Source: Hyphomicrobiales bacterium
GTDB taxonomy: Bacteria; Pseudomonadota; Alphaproteobacteria; Rhizobiales; Rhizobiaceae
Direction: 5' to 3'
DNA: 64,000 bases
Assembly (NCBI GenBank): GCA_900466005.1
Contig: UEGQ01000003.1
Location: forward strand, 620,001-684,000
The notes beneath the pieces were generated by a model. It had not been told where the DNA came from. It saw only the letters and a program-made list of their open reading frames with translations, and did no database searches. This document shows, one piece after another, positions 31,589 through 40,457 of this stretch; the first letter of the stretch is position 1; every line of letters begins with the position of its first letter. Position numbers and translations under genes: made by a program.

Positions 31589-32485
31589 TCATCGCTCCCA
31601 ATAGGGTATGGGCCCATAGAGTTCGGCGAGATAGTCTATGAACAGGCGCACCTTGGCCGGCAGAAACTGCCGACTCGGATAGATCGCCGAAAGCGAGACG
31701 TTGCGCGAGCCCTCGTAGGCAGGCAGCACCTGTACGAGCTTTCCTGCCTTCAACTCCGGCCCGACATCCCAGGTCGAGCGCAGCGCGATGCCGAGGCCGG
31801 AGATGACCGCCTCGCGGATCACCTCGCTCGAATTGGTGACGAGCATGCCGTCCGGCCGGATGTTCAGTGCGCCGTGCGGCCCTTCCAGCCGCCAGGCGTC
31901 GTAGTTGTGGGCCGGCAGGCAACGGTGCTGCTTCAGGTCGTCGATCGTCTGCGGCATGCCGTGCTCGGCGATGTAGTCGGGCGAGGCACAGAGGATGCGC
32001 CGCACCGGAGCGAGCCGCCGGGCGACCAGCGAGGAGTCGCTGAGATCGGCAATGCGGATGGCGAGGTCGAAGCCGCCGCCGACGATGTCGGTGAATTCGT
32101 CGGAGAGCACGAGGTGGATAGCAAGCTCCGGATGGGCGTCCATGAACGCCTTGAGGTGCGGCGCGATATGCAATCGCCCGAAGGAGGTCGGCGCGGAGAT
32201 CTTTAGGGTGCCGCGCACCTCCGAGGACCTGCCGGAGGCGTAGGCCTCGGCGTCTTCGATGCCGGCGAGCACGGCCACGATACGCTCGTAGAAGCCCTGG
32301 CCGGCTTCGGTGAGCGAGATCTGCCGGGTGGTTCGCTGCAGGAGCCGGGTACCGAGCCTGTCCTCGAGCCGCTTGATCCGCTTTGACACCACCGCCGGCG
32401 ACAGGCCGAGCGCCCGTGCCGCCGTCGACATGCTGCCGGTGGCGATCACCCGCGAGAAGACCTCGAGATCTCCCAGATTGGTCAT
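31589..32485 (-). CDS. LysR-family regulator divergent from the glycolate oxidase operon
   Basis: A 298-residue LysR regulator: helix-turn-helix at residues 1-60 (LEVFSRVIATGSMSTAARALGLSPAVVSKRI), then an effector-binding domain (LKISAPTSFGRLHIAPHLKAF, SEVIREAVISGLGIALRS). It belongs to the large CrgA/AaeR-like group. It is divergent from glcD across 136 bases, so it probably controls glcDEF, with glycolate or a related acid as effector; that is inference from position. In E. coli glc is controlled by the GntR protein GlcC, so LysR control would be a different arrangement. I chose the ATG at 32485 because homology begins there. Confidence 0.85.
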   Translation of the reverse strand: MTNLGDLEVFSRVIATGSMSTAARALGLSPAVVSKRIKRLEDRLGTRLLQRTTRQISLTEAGQGFYERIVAVLAGIEDAEAYASGRSSEVRGTLKISAPTSFGRLHIAPHLKAFMDAHPELAIHLVLSDEFTDIVGGGFDLAIRIADLSDSSLVARRLAPVRRILCASPDYIAEHGMPQTIDDLKQHRCLPAHNYDAWRLEGPHGALNIRPDGMLVTNSSEVIREAVISGLGIALRSTWDVGPELKAGKLVQVLPAYEGSRNVSLSAIYPSRQFLPAKVRLFIDYLAELYGPIPYWER

Positions 32486-32547
32486 GCGGCCTCCATTCTT
32501 TCCGGTTTTGTCATAAGTCCATAGCATTTGCATGCATTTGGTCAAAG

Positions 32548-32566
32548 TGGTAAAGAAAGAATACCA
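32548..32566. promoter_or_regulatory. Candidate operator in the lysR-glcD intergenic region
   Basis: TGGTA-N9-TACCA is a perfect 5-base inverted repeat with 9-base spacing, centred 64 bases before the glcD ATG. Just upstream lie the palindrome TGCATGCA and TTTGGTCAAAG. It is probably a binding site for the divergent LysR protein or a GntR protein. Confidence 0.35.
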
Positions 32567-32621
32567 GTTGAAGCCGTGGGCAGGGCGGTGTATGCCGATC
32601 TTGCCTTGCGAGGGAAGGACC

Positions 32622-34055
32622 ATGACGGAAGCCATCAAGTTTCTTGAGCCCGATGCCGCGATCCTTGCCCGGCGCAAGGAGATCATCGACGATCTCGCCG
32701 AACTGGTTCCGCCGGAGCGTCTGGTGCACGAGCCGGTCGAGCTCGTCCCCTTCGAGACGGACGGTTTTCTCGCCTATCGTCGCCGGCCGTTGGCGGTCGT
32801 GCTGCCGGAGACGACTGCGCAGGTCGCGGCGGTGATGAAATACTGCCATCGTTACGGTATCCCAGTCGTCCCGCGCGGGGCAGGGACCTCGCTTTCCGGC
32901 GGTGCCATCCCGCAGGAGGACGCGGTCGTGCTCGGCCTTTCGGCGATGTCACGGATCCTCGAGATCGATTACGCCAACCGTACCGCGACTGTTCAGGCCG
33001 GCGTCACCAATCTTTCGATTTCGGACGCGGTCGGTGCCGACGGGTTCTTCTACGCACCCGATCCGAGCTCGCAGCTTGCCTGCACGATCGGCGGCAATAT
33101 CGGCATGAATTCCGGCGGCGCCCACTGCCTGAAATACGGTGTCACCACCAATAACCTGCTCGGCGTGAAACTGGTTCTGGTGGACGGCACCATTGTCGAA
33201 CTCGGCGGCAAGGCGCTGGATGCGGCGGGCTACGATCTTCTCGGCCTCGTCTGCGGTTCGGAGGGCCAGCTCGGGATCGTCACGGAAGCGACGGTGCGGC
33301 TGATCGCCAAGCCGGAAGGCGCGCGTCCGGTTCTCTTCGGCTTCGACAGCGCCGAAGCCGCCGGCTCCTGCGTCGCCGACGTCATCGGCGCCGGCATCGT
33401 CCCGGTCGCGATCGAATTCATGGACAAGCCGGCGATCGAGATCTGCGAGGCCTTCGCCCATGCCGGCTATCCGCTCGACGTCGAGGCCTTGCTGATCGTC
33501 GAGGTCGAGGGTTCCGAGGCCGAGATGGAGGCGATGCTCGCCTCGATCGTCGAGATTGCCCGTCGGCATGGTGTCAGGACGGTGCGCGAGAGCCAGTCGG
33601 CGCTCGAGGCCGCGCTGATCTGGAAGGGCCGCAAGTCCGCCTTCGGCGCCACCGGCCGCATAGCCGACTATATCTGCATGGACGGCACGGTGCCGCTCGG
33701 GCAGCTCGCCTACGTGCTCAGGAAGACCTCCGAAATCGTCGACCGCTACGGACTTCGGGTCGCCAACGTCTTCCACGCCGGTGACGGCAACATGCATCCG
33801 CTGATCCTCTACAACATCAACGATCCCGAGGATGCCGCCCGCGCCGAGGCGGCGGGCATGGAAATCCTGAAGCTCTGCGTCGACGCCGGCGGCTGCCTGA
33901 CGGGCGAGCACGGTGTCGGGATCGAGAAGCGCGATCTGATGCGTCACCAGTATTCCGACCTCGACCTCGCCCAGCAGATGGCGGTTCGCGCAGCCTTCGA
34001 CCCGGCCTGGATCCTCAACCCTTCGAAGGTCTTTCCGCTGGAGGGAAGGGAATGA
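32622..34055 (+). CDS. glcD: Glycolate oxidase FAD-binding subunit GlcD
   Basis: GlcD is the FAD subunit that oxidises glycolate (or D-lactate) to glyoxylate in the GlcDEF membrane-associated complex. The 477-residue protein has a VAO/PCMH FAD domain: PVVPRGAGTSLSGGA binds the pyrophosphate, followed by SSQLACTIGGNIGMNSGGAHCLKYG and GSEGQLGIVTEATVRL. The C-terminal substrate cap has NVFHAGDGNMHPLILYN and GGCLTGEHGVGIEKRD, with the expected catalytic His. The ATG at 32622 follows GGGAAGGACC. A 160-base spacer with palindromic repeats separates it from glcE. Confidence 0.95.
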   Translation: MTEAIKFLEPDAAILARRKEIIDDLAELVPPERLVHEPVELVPFETDGFLAYRRRPLAVVLPETTAQVAAVMKYCHRYGIPVVPRGAGTSLSGGAIPQEDAVVLGLSAMSRILEIDYANRTATVQAGVTNLSISDAVGADGFFYAPDPSSQLACTIGGNIGMNSGGAHCLKYGVTTNNLLGVKLVLVDGTIVELGGKALDAAGYDLLGLVCGSEGQLGIVTEATVRLIAKPEGARPVLFGFDSAEAAGSCVADVIGAGIVPVAIEFMDKPAIEICEAFAHAGYPLDVEALLIVEVEGSEAEMEAMLASIVEIARRHGVRTVRESQSALEAALIWKGRKSAFGATGRIADYICMDGTVPLGQLAYVLRKTSEIVDRYGLRVANVFHAGDGNMHPLILYNINDPEDAARAEAAGMEILKLCVDAGGCLTGEHGVGIEKRDLMRHQYSDLDLAQQMAVRAAFDPAWILNPSKVFPLEGRE

Positions 34056-34081
34056 TGGCAACGACTTCGAACACGGCATTT

Positions 34082-34192
34082 GCCCCTCCCCCCAACCCTC
34101 TCCCCGCAAGCGGGGAGAGGGCGCACAAACGCTGCGGCACGCGGCCTTCTCCCCGCCTGCGGGGAGAAGGTGCCGGCAGGCGGACGGGGGGC
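34082..34192. repeat. REP-like double palindrome between glcD and glcE
   Basis: Two near-identical 26-base hairpins stand 23 bases apart. The first is CCCTCTCCCCGC-AA-GCGGGGAGAGGG (34096-34121), the second CCTTCTCCCCGC-CT-GCGGGGAGAAGG (34145-34170). Outer C-rich and G-rich stretches (34083-34093, 34184-34192) could pair to enclose both. This is the form of the intergenic palindromic repeats scattered through rhizobial genomes. It may stabilise or attenuate the glcD end of the transcript. Confidence 0.75.
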
Positions 34193-34218
34193 CATCCCAC
34201 AGTTCACGAGGTACTTTC

Positions 34219-35427
34219 ATGCTGACTCCAGCGACCGAAACCGAAGCTGCCGAAATCATCCGCGATCACGCCGAACGGTCGATCCCGCTGGAGATCAGGG
34301 GCGGGGGAACGCGCGCCGGTTTCGGCAACGCCGTGCAGGCGGCTGCCACATTGTCGTCGTCCGGGCTCTCCGGCATCCTCATCTACAATCCGGCGGAAAT
34401 GGTGATGACGGCACGCGCCGGCACGCCCGTTGCCGAGATCGAGGCAGCCCTCGACGCGAACGGTCAGGCGATGGCCTTCGAACCGCCGGACCATCGGTCG
34501 ATCATGGGAACGGCAGGCGAGCCGACCATCGGCGGCATCTTCGCCGTCAATGCGTCCGGGCCGCGCCGCATCACCGCAGGTGCTGCGCGCGACAGCCTGC
34601 TCGGCGTGCGCTTCGTCAACGGCCATGGCGAGATCGTCAAGGCAGGCGGGCGGGTGATGAAGAACGTGACCGGCCTCGACCTCGTCAAGCTGATGGCGGG
34701 CTCCCACGGCACGCTCGGCCTCCTGACCGAGGTTACCTTCAAGGTCCTGCCGCGGCCGAAGACAGCGGCGACCGTCGTGCTTTCCGGGCTCGACGACGAG
34801 GCCGCCACGCACGCCATGGCGGCGGCGATGGCGCTGCCGGTGGAAGTCTCGGGCGCCGCCCATCTGCCGGAAAGCGTAAGATCGCGCTTCCTCTCCGGCG
34901 GCCTGCCCGAAGGCCCGGCAACCGTCCTGCGCGTGGAAGGCCTGGAGGCCTCCGTCGCTGTTCGAGTGGAAAAGCTCGCAGCTGCCATGCAACGCTTCGC
35001 ACCCGCGACCCGCCTCGGACCGGAGGAGACGGCGGTGCTGTGGCGTGAGATCCGCGACGTCAAGCCCTATGCCGACGGCACGATGCGGCCCCTCTGGCGC
35101 GTCTCGGTCGCGCCCTCCCAGGGAGAGAAACTCGTCGCGGCGCTGCGGCTCGCGACCGGCGTCGACGCCTTCTACGACTGGCAGGGCGGCCTCGTCTGGA
35201 TGCGGATGGAAGCGGACCCGGAAGCGGAGATCCTGCGGCGCTACATCCGGGCGCTCGGCGGCGGCCACGCGACGCTCGTGCGGGCCTCCGGCGCGGTGCG
35301 CGCATCCGTCGCGTCCTTCGAGCCGCAGGAGCCGGCGCTGGCCTTGCTTTCCCAACGGGTTAAGGCAAAATTCGACCCTGTGGGGATCTTGAATCCCGGC
35401 CGCATGACGACAGGAGAACCTGCATGA
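34219..35427 (+). CDS. glcE: Glycolate oxidase subunit GlcE
   Basis: GlcE is the second FAD-binding subunit of glycolate oxidase. The 402-residue protein has a PCMH FAD domain with IRGGGTRAGFGN, MVMTARAGTPVAEIEAAL, EPTIGGIFAVNASGPRRITAGAARDSLLGVRFV and VMKNVTGLDLVKLMAGSHGTLGLLTEVTFKV, then a shorter cap than GlcD ending FDPVGILNPGRM. The start follows GAGGTACTTTC, with a weak Shine-Dalgarno. Its last codon and stop overlap the start of the DUF4870 gene (ATGA), so translation is coupled. Confidence 0.93.
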   Translation: MLTPATETEAAEIIRDHAERSIPLEIRGGGTRAGFGNAVQAAATLSSSGLSGILIYNPAEMVMTARAGTPVAEIEAALDANGQAMAFEPPDHRSIMGTAGEPTIGGIFAVNASGPRRITAGAARDSLLGVRFVNGHGEIVKAGGRVMKNVTGLDLVKLMAGSHGTLGLLTEVTFKVLPRPKTAATVVLSGLDDEAATHAMAAAMALPVEVSGAAHLPESVRSRFLSGGLPEGPATVLRVEGLEASVAVRVEKLAAAMQRFAPATRLGPEETAVLWREIRDVKPYADGTMRPLWRVSVAPSQGEKLVAALRLATGVDAFYDWQGGLVWMRMEADPEAEILRRYIRALGGGHATLVRASGAVRASVASFEPQEPALALLSQRVKAKFDPVGILNPGRMTTGEPA

Positions 35428-35822
35428 CCGAGCCGACCTCGCAGATGCCGCAGACGCCGCCAACGCCGCCGGCCCGCCGGACCGACAACTGGCTGGACCC
35501 CGGCAAGCTCAACGTCCAGATCATCTATGTTCTTTACCTCGCGAGCTTCGTGATCGGCATCACCGCCGTCGTCGGGGTGGTTTTCGCCTATCTCAACCGC
35601 GGCAAGTCCGACCCGTGGCTGGAAACCCACTACACCTGGGCGATCCGAACCTTCTGGATCGGCATCCTCTATGTCGCAATTTCCGTGGTGCTGACGCTCG
35701 CCCTCGTCGGCGTAATCCTGGCGATCGCCACCGCCGTCTGGGTGATCGTGCGCTGCGTGATCGGGCTGCAGCGGGTGAGCAACGATCAGCCGATCGAGCG
35801 GCCGGAGAGCTGGCTGATCTGA
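35424..35822 (+). CDS. DUF4870-like small membrane protein inside the glc operon
   Basis: A 132-residue protein with a Pro-rich cytoplasmic N-terminus (residues 1-30) and three hydrophobic helices (about 34-58, 75-100, 102-120). It contains THYTWAIRTFWIGILYVAISVVL, typical of the DUF4870/Tic20-like family of small membrane proteins. The function is unknown. It overlaps glcE by four bases and precedes glcF by 70, so it is transcribed with the oxidase. An anchoring role for the GlcDEF complex, which has no membrane helix of its own, is a possible but untested explanation. Confidence 0.75.
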   Translation: MTEPTSQMPQTPPTPPARRTDNWLDPGKLNVQIIYVLYLASFVIGITAVVGVVFAYLNRGKSDPWLETHYTWAIRTFWIGILYVAISVVLTLALVGVILAIATAVWVIVRCVIGLQRVSNDQPIERPESWLI

Positions 35823-35892
35823 CCGGGAACGATCCCGACTAACGAAGGAGGAGGGGGCCGAGCCTCTTCCTCCATGCGCTGGAGTTTCGAGT

Positions 35893-37197
35893 TTGCAGAC
35901 CAATTTCACCGCCGAACAGCTGGCTGATCCACATGTCGCAGAGGCTGAGCAGATCCTGCGCAAATGCGTGCATTGCGGCTTCTGCACGGCGACCTGCCCG
36001 ACCTATGTGACGCTCGGCAACGAACTCGACAGTCCGCGCGGGCGCATCTACCTCATCAAGGACATGCTGGAGAACGGGCGGCCGGCCGACGAGCAGATCG
36101 TCCGTCATATCGACCGCTGTCTCTCCTGCCTCGCCTGCATGACGACCTGCCCCTCGGGCGTCGACTACATGCATCTCGTCGATCATGCCCGCATCCACAT
36201 CGAAAAGACCTACCGGCGCCCTCTGGCGAACCGCCTGACCCGCGGCGTGCTCGCCATGGTACTACCCTATCCGGCGCGGTTCCGCTTCGCCTTGACGCTC
36301 GCCCGCATCGGCCGACCTTTCGCCGGCCTCCTGAAGCGGGTGCCCCAGCTCAAACCCTTCGGCGCGATGCTCGAACTCGCCCCGCGCGCCTTGCCCGCGA
36401 AGGCGGCATCGCCGGCGCCGGGCGAACCTTCGGCAGGGGTGCCGAAGCGCGGTCGCGTCGCGATCCTGGCAGGCTGTGCCCAGCCGGTGCTCGATCCCGG
36501 CATCAACGAGGCGACGGTCCGGCTGCTGACGCGTCTCGGCGTGGAGGTGGCGTCGCCGCAAGGTGAGGGCTGCTGCGGGGCTCTCGTCCATCACATGGGG
36601 CGCGAAGAACAGGCGCTCGATTTCGCCCGCCGCAATGTCGACGCCTGGACTCGCGAGATCGAAAGGGGCGGTCTTGATGCGATCATCATCACCGCCTCCG
36701 GCTGCGGCACGACGATCAAGGACTATGGCCACATGCTGCGGCTCGATCCGGCCTATGCGGAAAAGGCCGCGCGCATCTCGGCGCTTGCCAAGGACGTGAC
36801 GGAATACCTCTCGACGCTCGAACTTCCCCGGCTCGAAGCGAAGGGGATCGTCGTCGCCTATCACTCTGCCTGCTCCCTGCAACACGGCCAGAAGGTGACC
36901 ATGGCACCGAAGACATTGCTGGCGAATGCGGGCTTCACCGTCCGTGAACCGGCGGAAGGTCACCTCTGCTGCGGTTCGGCCGGCACCTACAACATCCTGC
37001 AGTCGGAGATTTCCGAGAAGCTCAAGACGCGTAAGGTGAAGAACATTGCCGCGACGAATCCGCAAGTGATCGCCGCAGGCAATATCGGTTGCATGACCCA
37101 GATCGGTTCCGGAACCGATCTGCCGGTGGTCCACACGGTCGAGCTCCTCGACTGGGCTTATGGTGGCGAGCGGCCAAGGAAATTAGCCAAATCCTAA
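35893..37197 (+). CDS. glcF: Glycolate oxidase iron-sulfur subunit GlcF
   Basis: GlcF passes electrons from the GlcD/GlcE flavins to quinone. The 434-residue protein has two 4Fe-4S motifs, CVHCGFCTATCPTY (about residues 28-41) and CLSCLACMTTCPSGVDY (about 77-93), then two CCG domains with GEGCCGALVHHMG, HSACSLQHGQK and HLCCGSAGTYNILQ. The start is TTG at 35893 (QTNFTAEQL follows); no ATG is close by. It completes the glcD-glcE-DUF4870-glcF unit. Confidence 0.95.
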   Translation: MQTNFTAEQLADPHVAEAEQILRKCVHCGFCTATCPTYVTLGNELDSPRGRIYLIKDMLENGRPADEQIVRHIDRCLSCLACMTTCPSGVDYMHLVDHARIHIEKTYRRPLANRLTRGVLAMVLPYPARFRFALTLARIGRPFAGLLKRVPQLKPFGAMLELAPRALPAKAASPAPGEPSAGVPKRGRVAILAGCAQPVLDPGINEATVRLLTRLGVEVASPQGEGCCGALVHHMGREEQALDFARRNVDAWTREIERGGLDAIIITASGCGTTIKDYGHMLRLDPAYAEKAARISALAKDVTEYLSTLELPRLEAKGIVVAYHSACSLQHGQKVTMAPKTLLANAGFTVREPAEGHLCCGSAGTYNILQSEISEKLKTRKVKNIAATNPQVIAAGNIGCMTQIGSGTDLPVVHTVELLDWAYGGERPRKLAKS

Positions 37198-37261
37198 GGA
37201 TGTTTCGCTAAATTCTGGCCTCTGGCCGGGACAGTTTTCCGGTTCCGGAGGAGGTTTGGCA

Positions 37262-37726
37262 ATGTGCGCCAGAATAGCGATCGCTCTTATCGCGGCACTC
37301 ACGGGCTCGTGCGAGGCACTCGCTGCCCAGCGCATCTACTGCGTCGCCGACGATGCAAACCTGAAGATGTCGCTCGAAAGCGGCTTCAGCGCTGAAAAAC
37401 AGGGCGCTCTCGAACATTTCCGCGGCGTGCTGACCCTGAAGGATTCGAAGGTCCCCGGCCTCGTCGAGACGATGCGCCTCACCTCGTCGATGCTGAAACA
37501 GCACTGGATGGACAGCGGCGAACTACGCCTGCAGGTCTATACCGAATCCCAGAGCGGCCCCTTCGCCACCCTCGAACTGACGGTCGACACGGCGGCCATG
37601 CCCGACGACAAAACCCGCCTCCACGGGGGTTATGCCGTCAGGATCCAGACCGGCACTGACGGCACCCGCCGCGAGCTCACGACTGCGCTCGCGCGTGACG
37701 GGCGGGTCATCTGCGAATTGAAGTAG
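37262..37726 (+). CDS. Small secreted protein of unknown function
   Basis: A 154-residue protein that I do not recognise. The N-terminus MCARIAIALIAALTGSCEALAAQ is a signal peptide, with cleavage probably after ALA at residue 21. The mature part is a mixed alpha/beta domain with two cysteines (IYCVADD and RVICELK) that could form a disulfide joining its ends. The ATG at 37262 follows GGAGGAGG by seven bases. It stands alone between glcF and the convergent outer-membrane protein gene. Confidence 0.65.
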   Translation: MCARIAIALIAALTGSCEALAAQRIYCVADDANLKMSLESGFSAEKQGALEHFRGVLTLKDSKVPGLVETMRLTSSMLKQHWMDSGELRLQVYTESQSGPFATLELTVDTAAMPDDKTRLHGGYAVRIQTGTDGTRRELTTALARDGRVICELK

Positions 37727-37765
37727 CCGGCGCTGCCTGCCCGGATACTCCGACCCTGACGCGCC

Positions 37766-38431
37766 TCACCAGCGGAAGGTGATGCCGGCGTTGATGGCGT
37801 TCGTCATGATGTTGGTCTTGAGCGTTGCGCCGCTGTCGATGTCGGCGTCGACCCAGGAATAGTTGCCCTTGTATTCGACGAAGGCCTGCCAGCGGTCGGC
37901 GATGTCGTAGGCGACACCCGCCTGCGCCTGGATCGTCGCGCCGCCGAGCTGGTACTCGGAGGTGGTGCCCGACGCGCGGGTTACTTCGACATGCGGAATG
38001 TTCACGCCGGCGCCGGCGCCCACATAGGGGGTGAACCGGGTGCCCTCGATCGGAAACCGGTAGAGTGCGTTGAGCGTCAGTAGGTTCAGGCCATCGGTGA
38101 ATTCGAAATGGCTCCAGCCGGAATCGGCGAGCGTTTCATCGTCGGCATAGACCTTGGCATGGCTGAAATCGAGCGAGACGCCGAGATTCGGCTGGCCGAT
38201 CTCTTCCATCCACCATGTGCCGCGGACGCCGTAATAGGGGGGCATGGCGAAGGACTTGCCTTCCCATCCGGCGGTGAAGTCCGGTTCGTCGGAGACCTCG
38301 ACATCGCTGTGCGGTGCCGACTGAACGCCGCCGTAGACGGAGATCGCCATTTCGGCACGGGCGGCGGAAGTAAAGAACAGAAGGGCGACGACGGCCGCGG
38401 ATGAAGACAGGCAGGCGAGTTTTTTCGACAT
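37766..38431 (-). CDS. Outer-membrane beta-barrel protein
   Basis: A 221-residue protein with a signal peptide (LACLSSSAAVVALLFFTSAARAE; cleavage after ARA near residue 26) and an 8-stranded OmpW/OmpA-like barrel. Evidence is alternating aromatic strands (ISVYGGVQSAPHSDV, LGVSLDFSHAKVY, TPYVGAGAGVNIPHVEV, VEYKGNYSWVDA) and a C-terminal ITFRW ending in an aromatic residue, the signal for the BAM assembly machine. Its cargo or ligand is unknown. It lies alone, convergent with the preceding secreted-protein gene. Confidence 0.8.
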   Translation of the reverse strand: MSKKLACLSSSAAVVALLFFTSAARAEMAISVYGGVQSAPHSDVEVSDEPDFTAGWEGKSFAMPPYYGVRGTWWMEEIGQPNLGVSLDFSHAKVYADDETLADSGWSHFEFTDGLNLLTLNALYRFPIEGTRFTPYVGAGAGVNIPHVEVTRASGTTSEYQLGGATIQAQAGVAYDIADRWQAFVEYKGNYSWVDADIDSGATLKTNIMTNAINAGITFRW

Positions 38432-38602
38432 GGGGCAACCTGGTTCTGCTGTTTGAGCTCGACGGCATATTAGGGGGTGTCAAGGACCAAGTCTGTTCCT
38501 ATTTTGCATCACTGCCAGCCGGAATGTTGTGCCCTATAAGGAACTGCCTGGTTCGACCGGCGGTGCGGCATCACGTTTTCGTGTCCTGAGCGCACGGAAA
38601 GG

Positions 38603-38630
38603 AAAAGGGCGCCCGATCTCTCGCGCGCCC
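38603..38630 (-). terminator. Minus-strand terminator after the first L,D-transpeptidase
   Basis: On the minus strand GGGCGC (38630-38625) pairs with GCGCCC (38612-38607), with an inner CGA/TCG extension. TTTTCC follows at once. It begins 34 bases after the transpeptidase stop. Confidence 0.75.
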
Positions 38631-38664
38631 CTCGGAAAATTGAACCGGCTTTGGCCGAATCAGC

Positions 38665-39360
38665 TCAGCCGCCGAGAATGGTCCGCAGGAGGTCGATGCC
38701 GCGGTCCTCGAAGCTCACCTTGCCCTGCCGGTTGCCCGGGCCGACGACGATCACCTTGGTGCCGACCGAGGCACGCTCGTAGAGGTGCTCGACGTCCTTG
38801 TTCATCATGCGGATACACCCGGACGACATGTTGAGCCCGATCGTCCACGGCTGGTTCGTGCCGTGGATGCGGAAGATCGTGTCATGGCCGCCCTTGAAGA
38901 GGTACATGGCACGTGCGCCGAGCGGATTGTCGATGCCGCCTTCCTGCACGACCGGCAGCATGTGGCCCTTAGCGGCTTCGCGGGCGCGCATCTGCGCCGG
39001 CGGACGCCAGCTCGGCCATTCTTCCTTGCGGCCGATCTTCACGACGCCCGACCAACCGAAGCCCTCTCGGCCGACGCCGACGCCGTAACGCGTTGCGCGA
39101 TTGTTGCCCTCGACGTAGTAGAGGAACTTGTTGTTGGTATCGATGATGATCGTGCCAGGTTTCTCGCTGGTGACAAGCCGCACGACGCGGCGGCGGAACT
39201 TTTCGGCCGGCTGCTTCGGCTTCTGTGCGACGAGCGTCACGTCGTTCGTAACCGCGGCAGGCCGTGCAGCCGCAGCCTGGAAGGCGCCGGCCTCGACCGG
39301 CGCCAGCATGCCCGTCGCAGCGATCGCGGCTGCGGCAAGCATGGACAAGTATTTCGACAT
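38665..39360 (-). CDS. L,D-transpeptidase (YkuD), periplasmic
   Basis: A 231-residue YkuD-domain enzyme that crosslinks peptidoglycan 3-3 or attaches proteins to it; in Rhizobiales such enzymes support polar growth. It has a signal peptide (LSMLAAAAIAATGMLAPVEAGA) and the catalytic motif IHGTNQPW...SSGCIRMMN with His166 and Cys182. IDTNNKFLYYVEGNNRATRYGVGVGREGF is the usual first strand pair. It ends 27 residues after the domain. It is the downstream member of a tandem pair, 134 bases from its paralogue on the same strand. Confidence 0.93.
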   Translation of the reverse strand: MSKYLSMLAAAAIAATGMLAPVEAGAFQAAAARPAAVTNDVTLVAQKPKQPAEKFRRRVVRLVTSEKPGTIIIDTNNKFLYYVEGNNRATRYGVGVGREGFGWSGVVKIGRKEEWPSWRPPAQMRAREAAKGHMLPVVQEGGIDNPLGARAMYLFKGGHDTIFRIHGTNQPWTIGLNMSSGCIRMMNKDVEHLYERASVGTKVIVVGPGNRQGKVSFEDRGIDLLRTILGG

Positions 39361-39494
39361 GGTGGACTTCCCCCGTAAATTATACCGGAAAAGAGCCTTA
39401 GCCGACTCGCTTGCGGATTCAAGTCCAAAGCGGTCGGCGAAGGCGGAAATGGCGCGGGATACTGCGAAGAACTTCCCGTTTTTGTCCAAAATGG

Positions 39495-40241
39495 TCAGAT
39501 GACGACGACTGTCGTGCCGACATTCACACGCTCGTAGAGATCGACGACGTCCTCGTTGCGCATGCGGATGCAGCCCGAGGAGACGGCGTTGCCGATGGTC
39601 CACGGCGCATTGGTGCCGTGGATGCGGTAGAGCGTCGAACCGAGATACATGGCCCGCGCGCCGAGCGGATTAGCCGGGCCGCCTTCCATGTGGGCCGGGA
39701 TGAAGTGGCCCTTCGCCGCCTCGCGGGTGATCATTTCCTGCGGCGGGTTCCAGGCCGGCCACTCGGCCTTGCGGGTGATTTTGTGCTTGCCCGCCCATTC
39801 GAAGCCCGGCTTGCCGACGCCGACGCCGTAACGGCGCGCCTTGCCGTCGCCGAGCACGAGGTAAAGAAAGCGGTTGTTGGTGTCGATGACGATGGTGCCG
39901 GCGGGTTCGGCTGTCTGGTAGTCGACCATCTGCGGCAGGTAGATCGGGTTGAATTCCTTCGGCGCCGGATTGTTCGGCCGCACCGCGACCGGCTGTGGGG
40001 CGATCGCGGCCGGCTGGTCGAAGCTTCGCCGGATCTGCCGCCGTGGGGCGGGGGCGACCGGCTGCGGACGCGGCGCATAGACGACGGGGCGAACGGCGCC
40101 GCCGAGTTGCATCACCCACGGCGCGGTGAGGTCGGGGCTGACGACGACCGGCGGACGATTGCCGTAACGGTCGTTGGCTTCGGCCGCGGGCGCCAGGGGC
40201 AGGATGAGGCTCGTTGCCAGGAGAAGCGTTTTCTTGATCAT
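39495..40241 (-). CDS. L,D-transpeptidase (YkuD) with Pro-rich linker
   Basis: A 248-residue paralogue of the adjacent transpeptidase, sharing TIVIDTNNRFLYLVLGDGKARRYGVGVGKPGF and the catalytic IHGTNAPW...SSGCIRMRN (His208, Cys224). Unlike its neighbour it has an 85-residue Pro/Arg-rich linker between the signal peptide (residues 1-22) and the domain, which could span part of the cell wall. Tandem duplication is the simplest origin. It lies divergent from tag across 216 bases. Confidence 0.93.
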   Translation of the reverse strand: MIKKTLLLATSLILPLAPAAEANDRYGNRPPVVVSPDLTAPWVMQLGGAVRPVVYAPRPQPVAPAPRRQIRRSFDQPAAIAPQPVAVRPNNPAPKEFNPIYLPQMVDYQTAEPAGTIVIDTNNRFLYLVLGDGKARRYGVGVGKPGFEWAGKHKITRKAEWPAWNPPQEMITREAAKGHFIPAHMEGGPANPLGARAMYLGSTLYRIHGTNAPWTIGNAVSSGCIRMRNEDVVDLYERVNVGTTVVVI

Positions 40242-40457
40242 CGGGCGGACTCGCTACAATTAACACCGAGAACTGAAGAAGGGCCGTCCTGCGGCCCCGG
40301 ATCGCCGCACGGTGCCATCCGGCCGGCGCAGAATTGGTAAATCGCCGTTCATGAAAATGCGGTCTTCTCGATAAACCTTCCGTCAGGGTTAGCGGCCGGT
40401 TTTGAAAACCGGTGAACAAATGGTAAACATCGCCGTATTGTGAGGGAGAATCACCCA

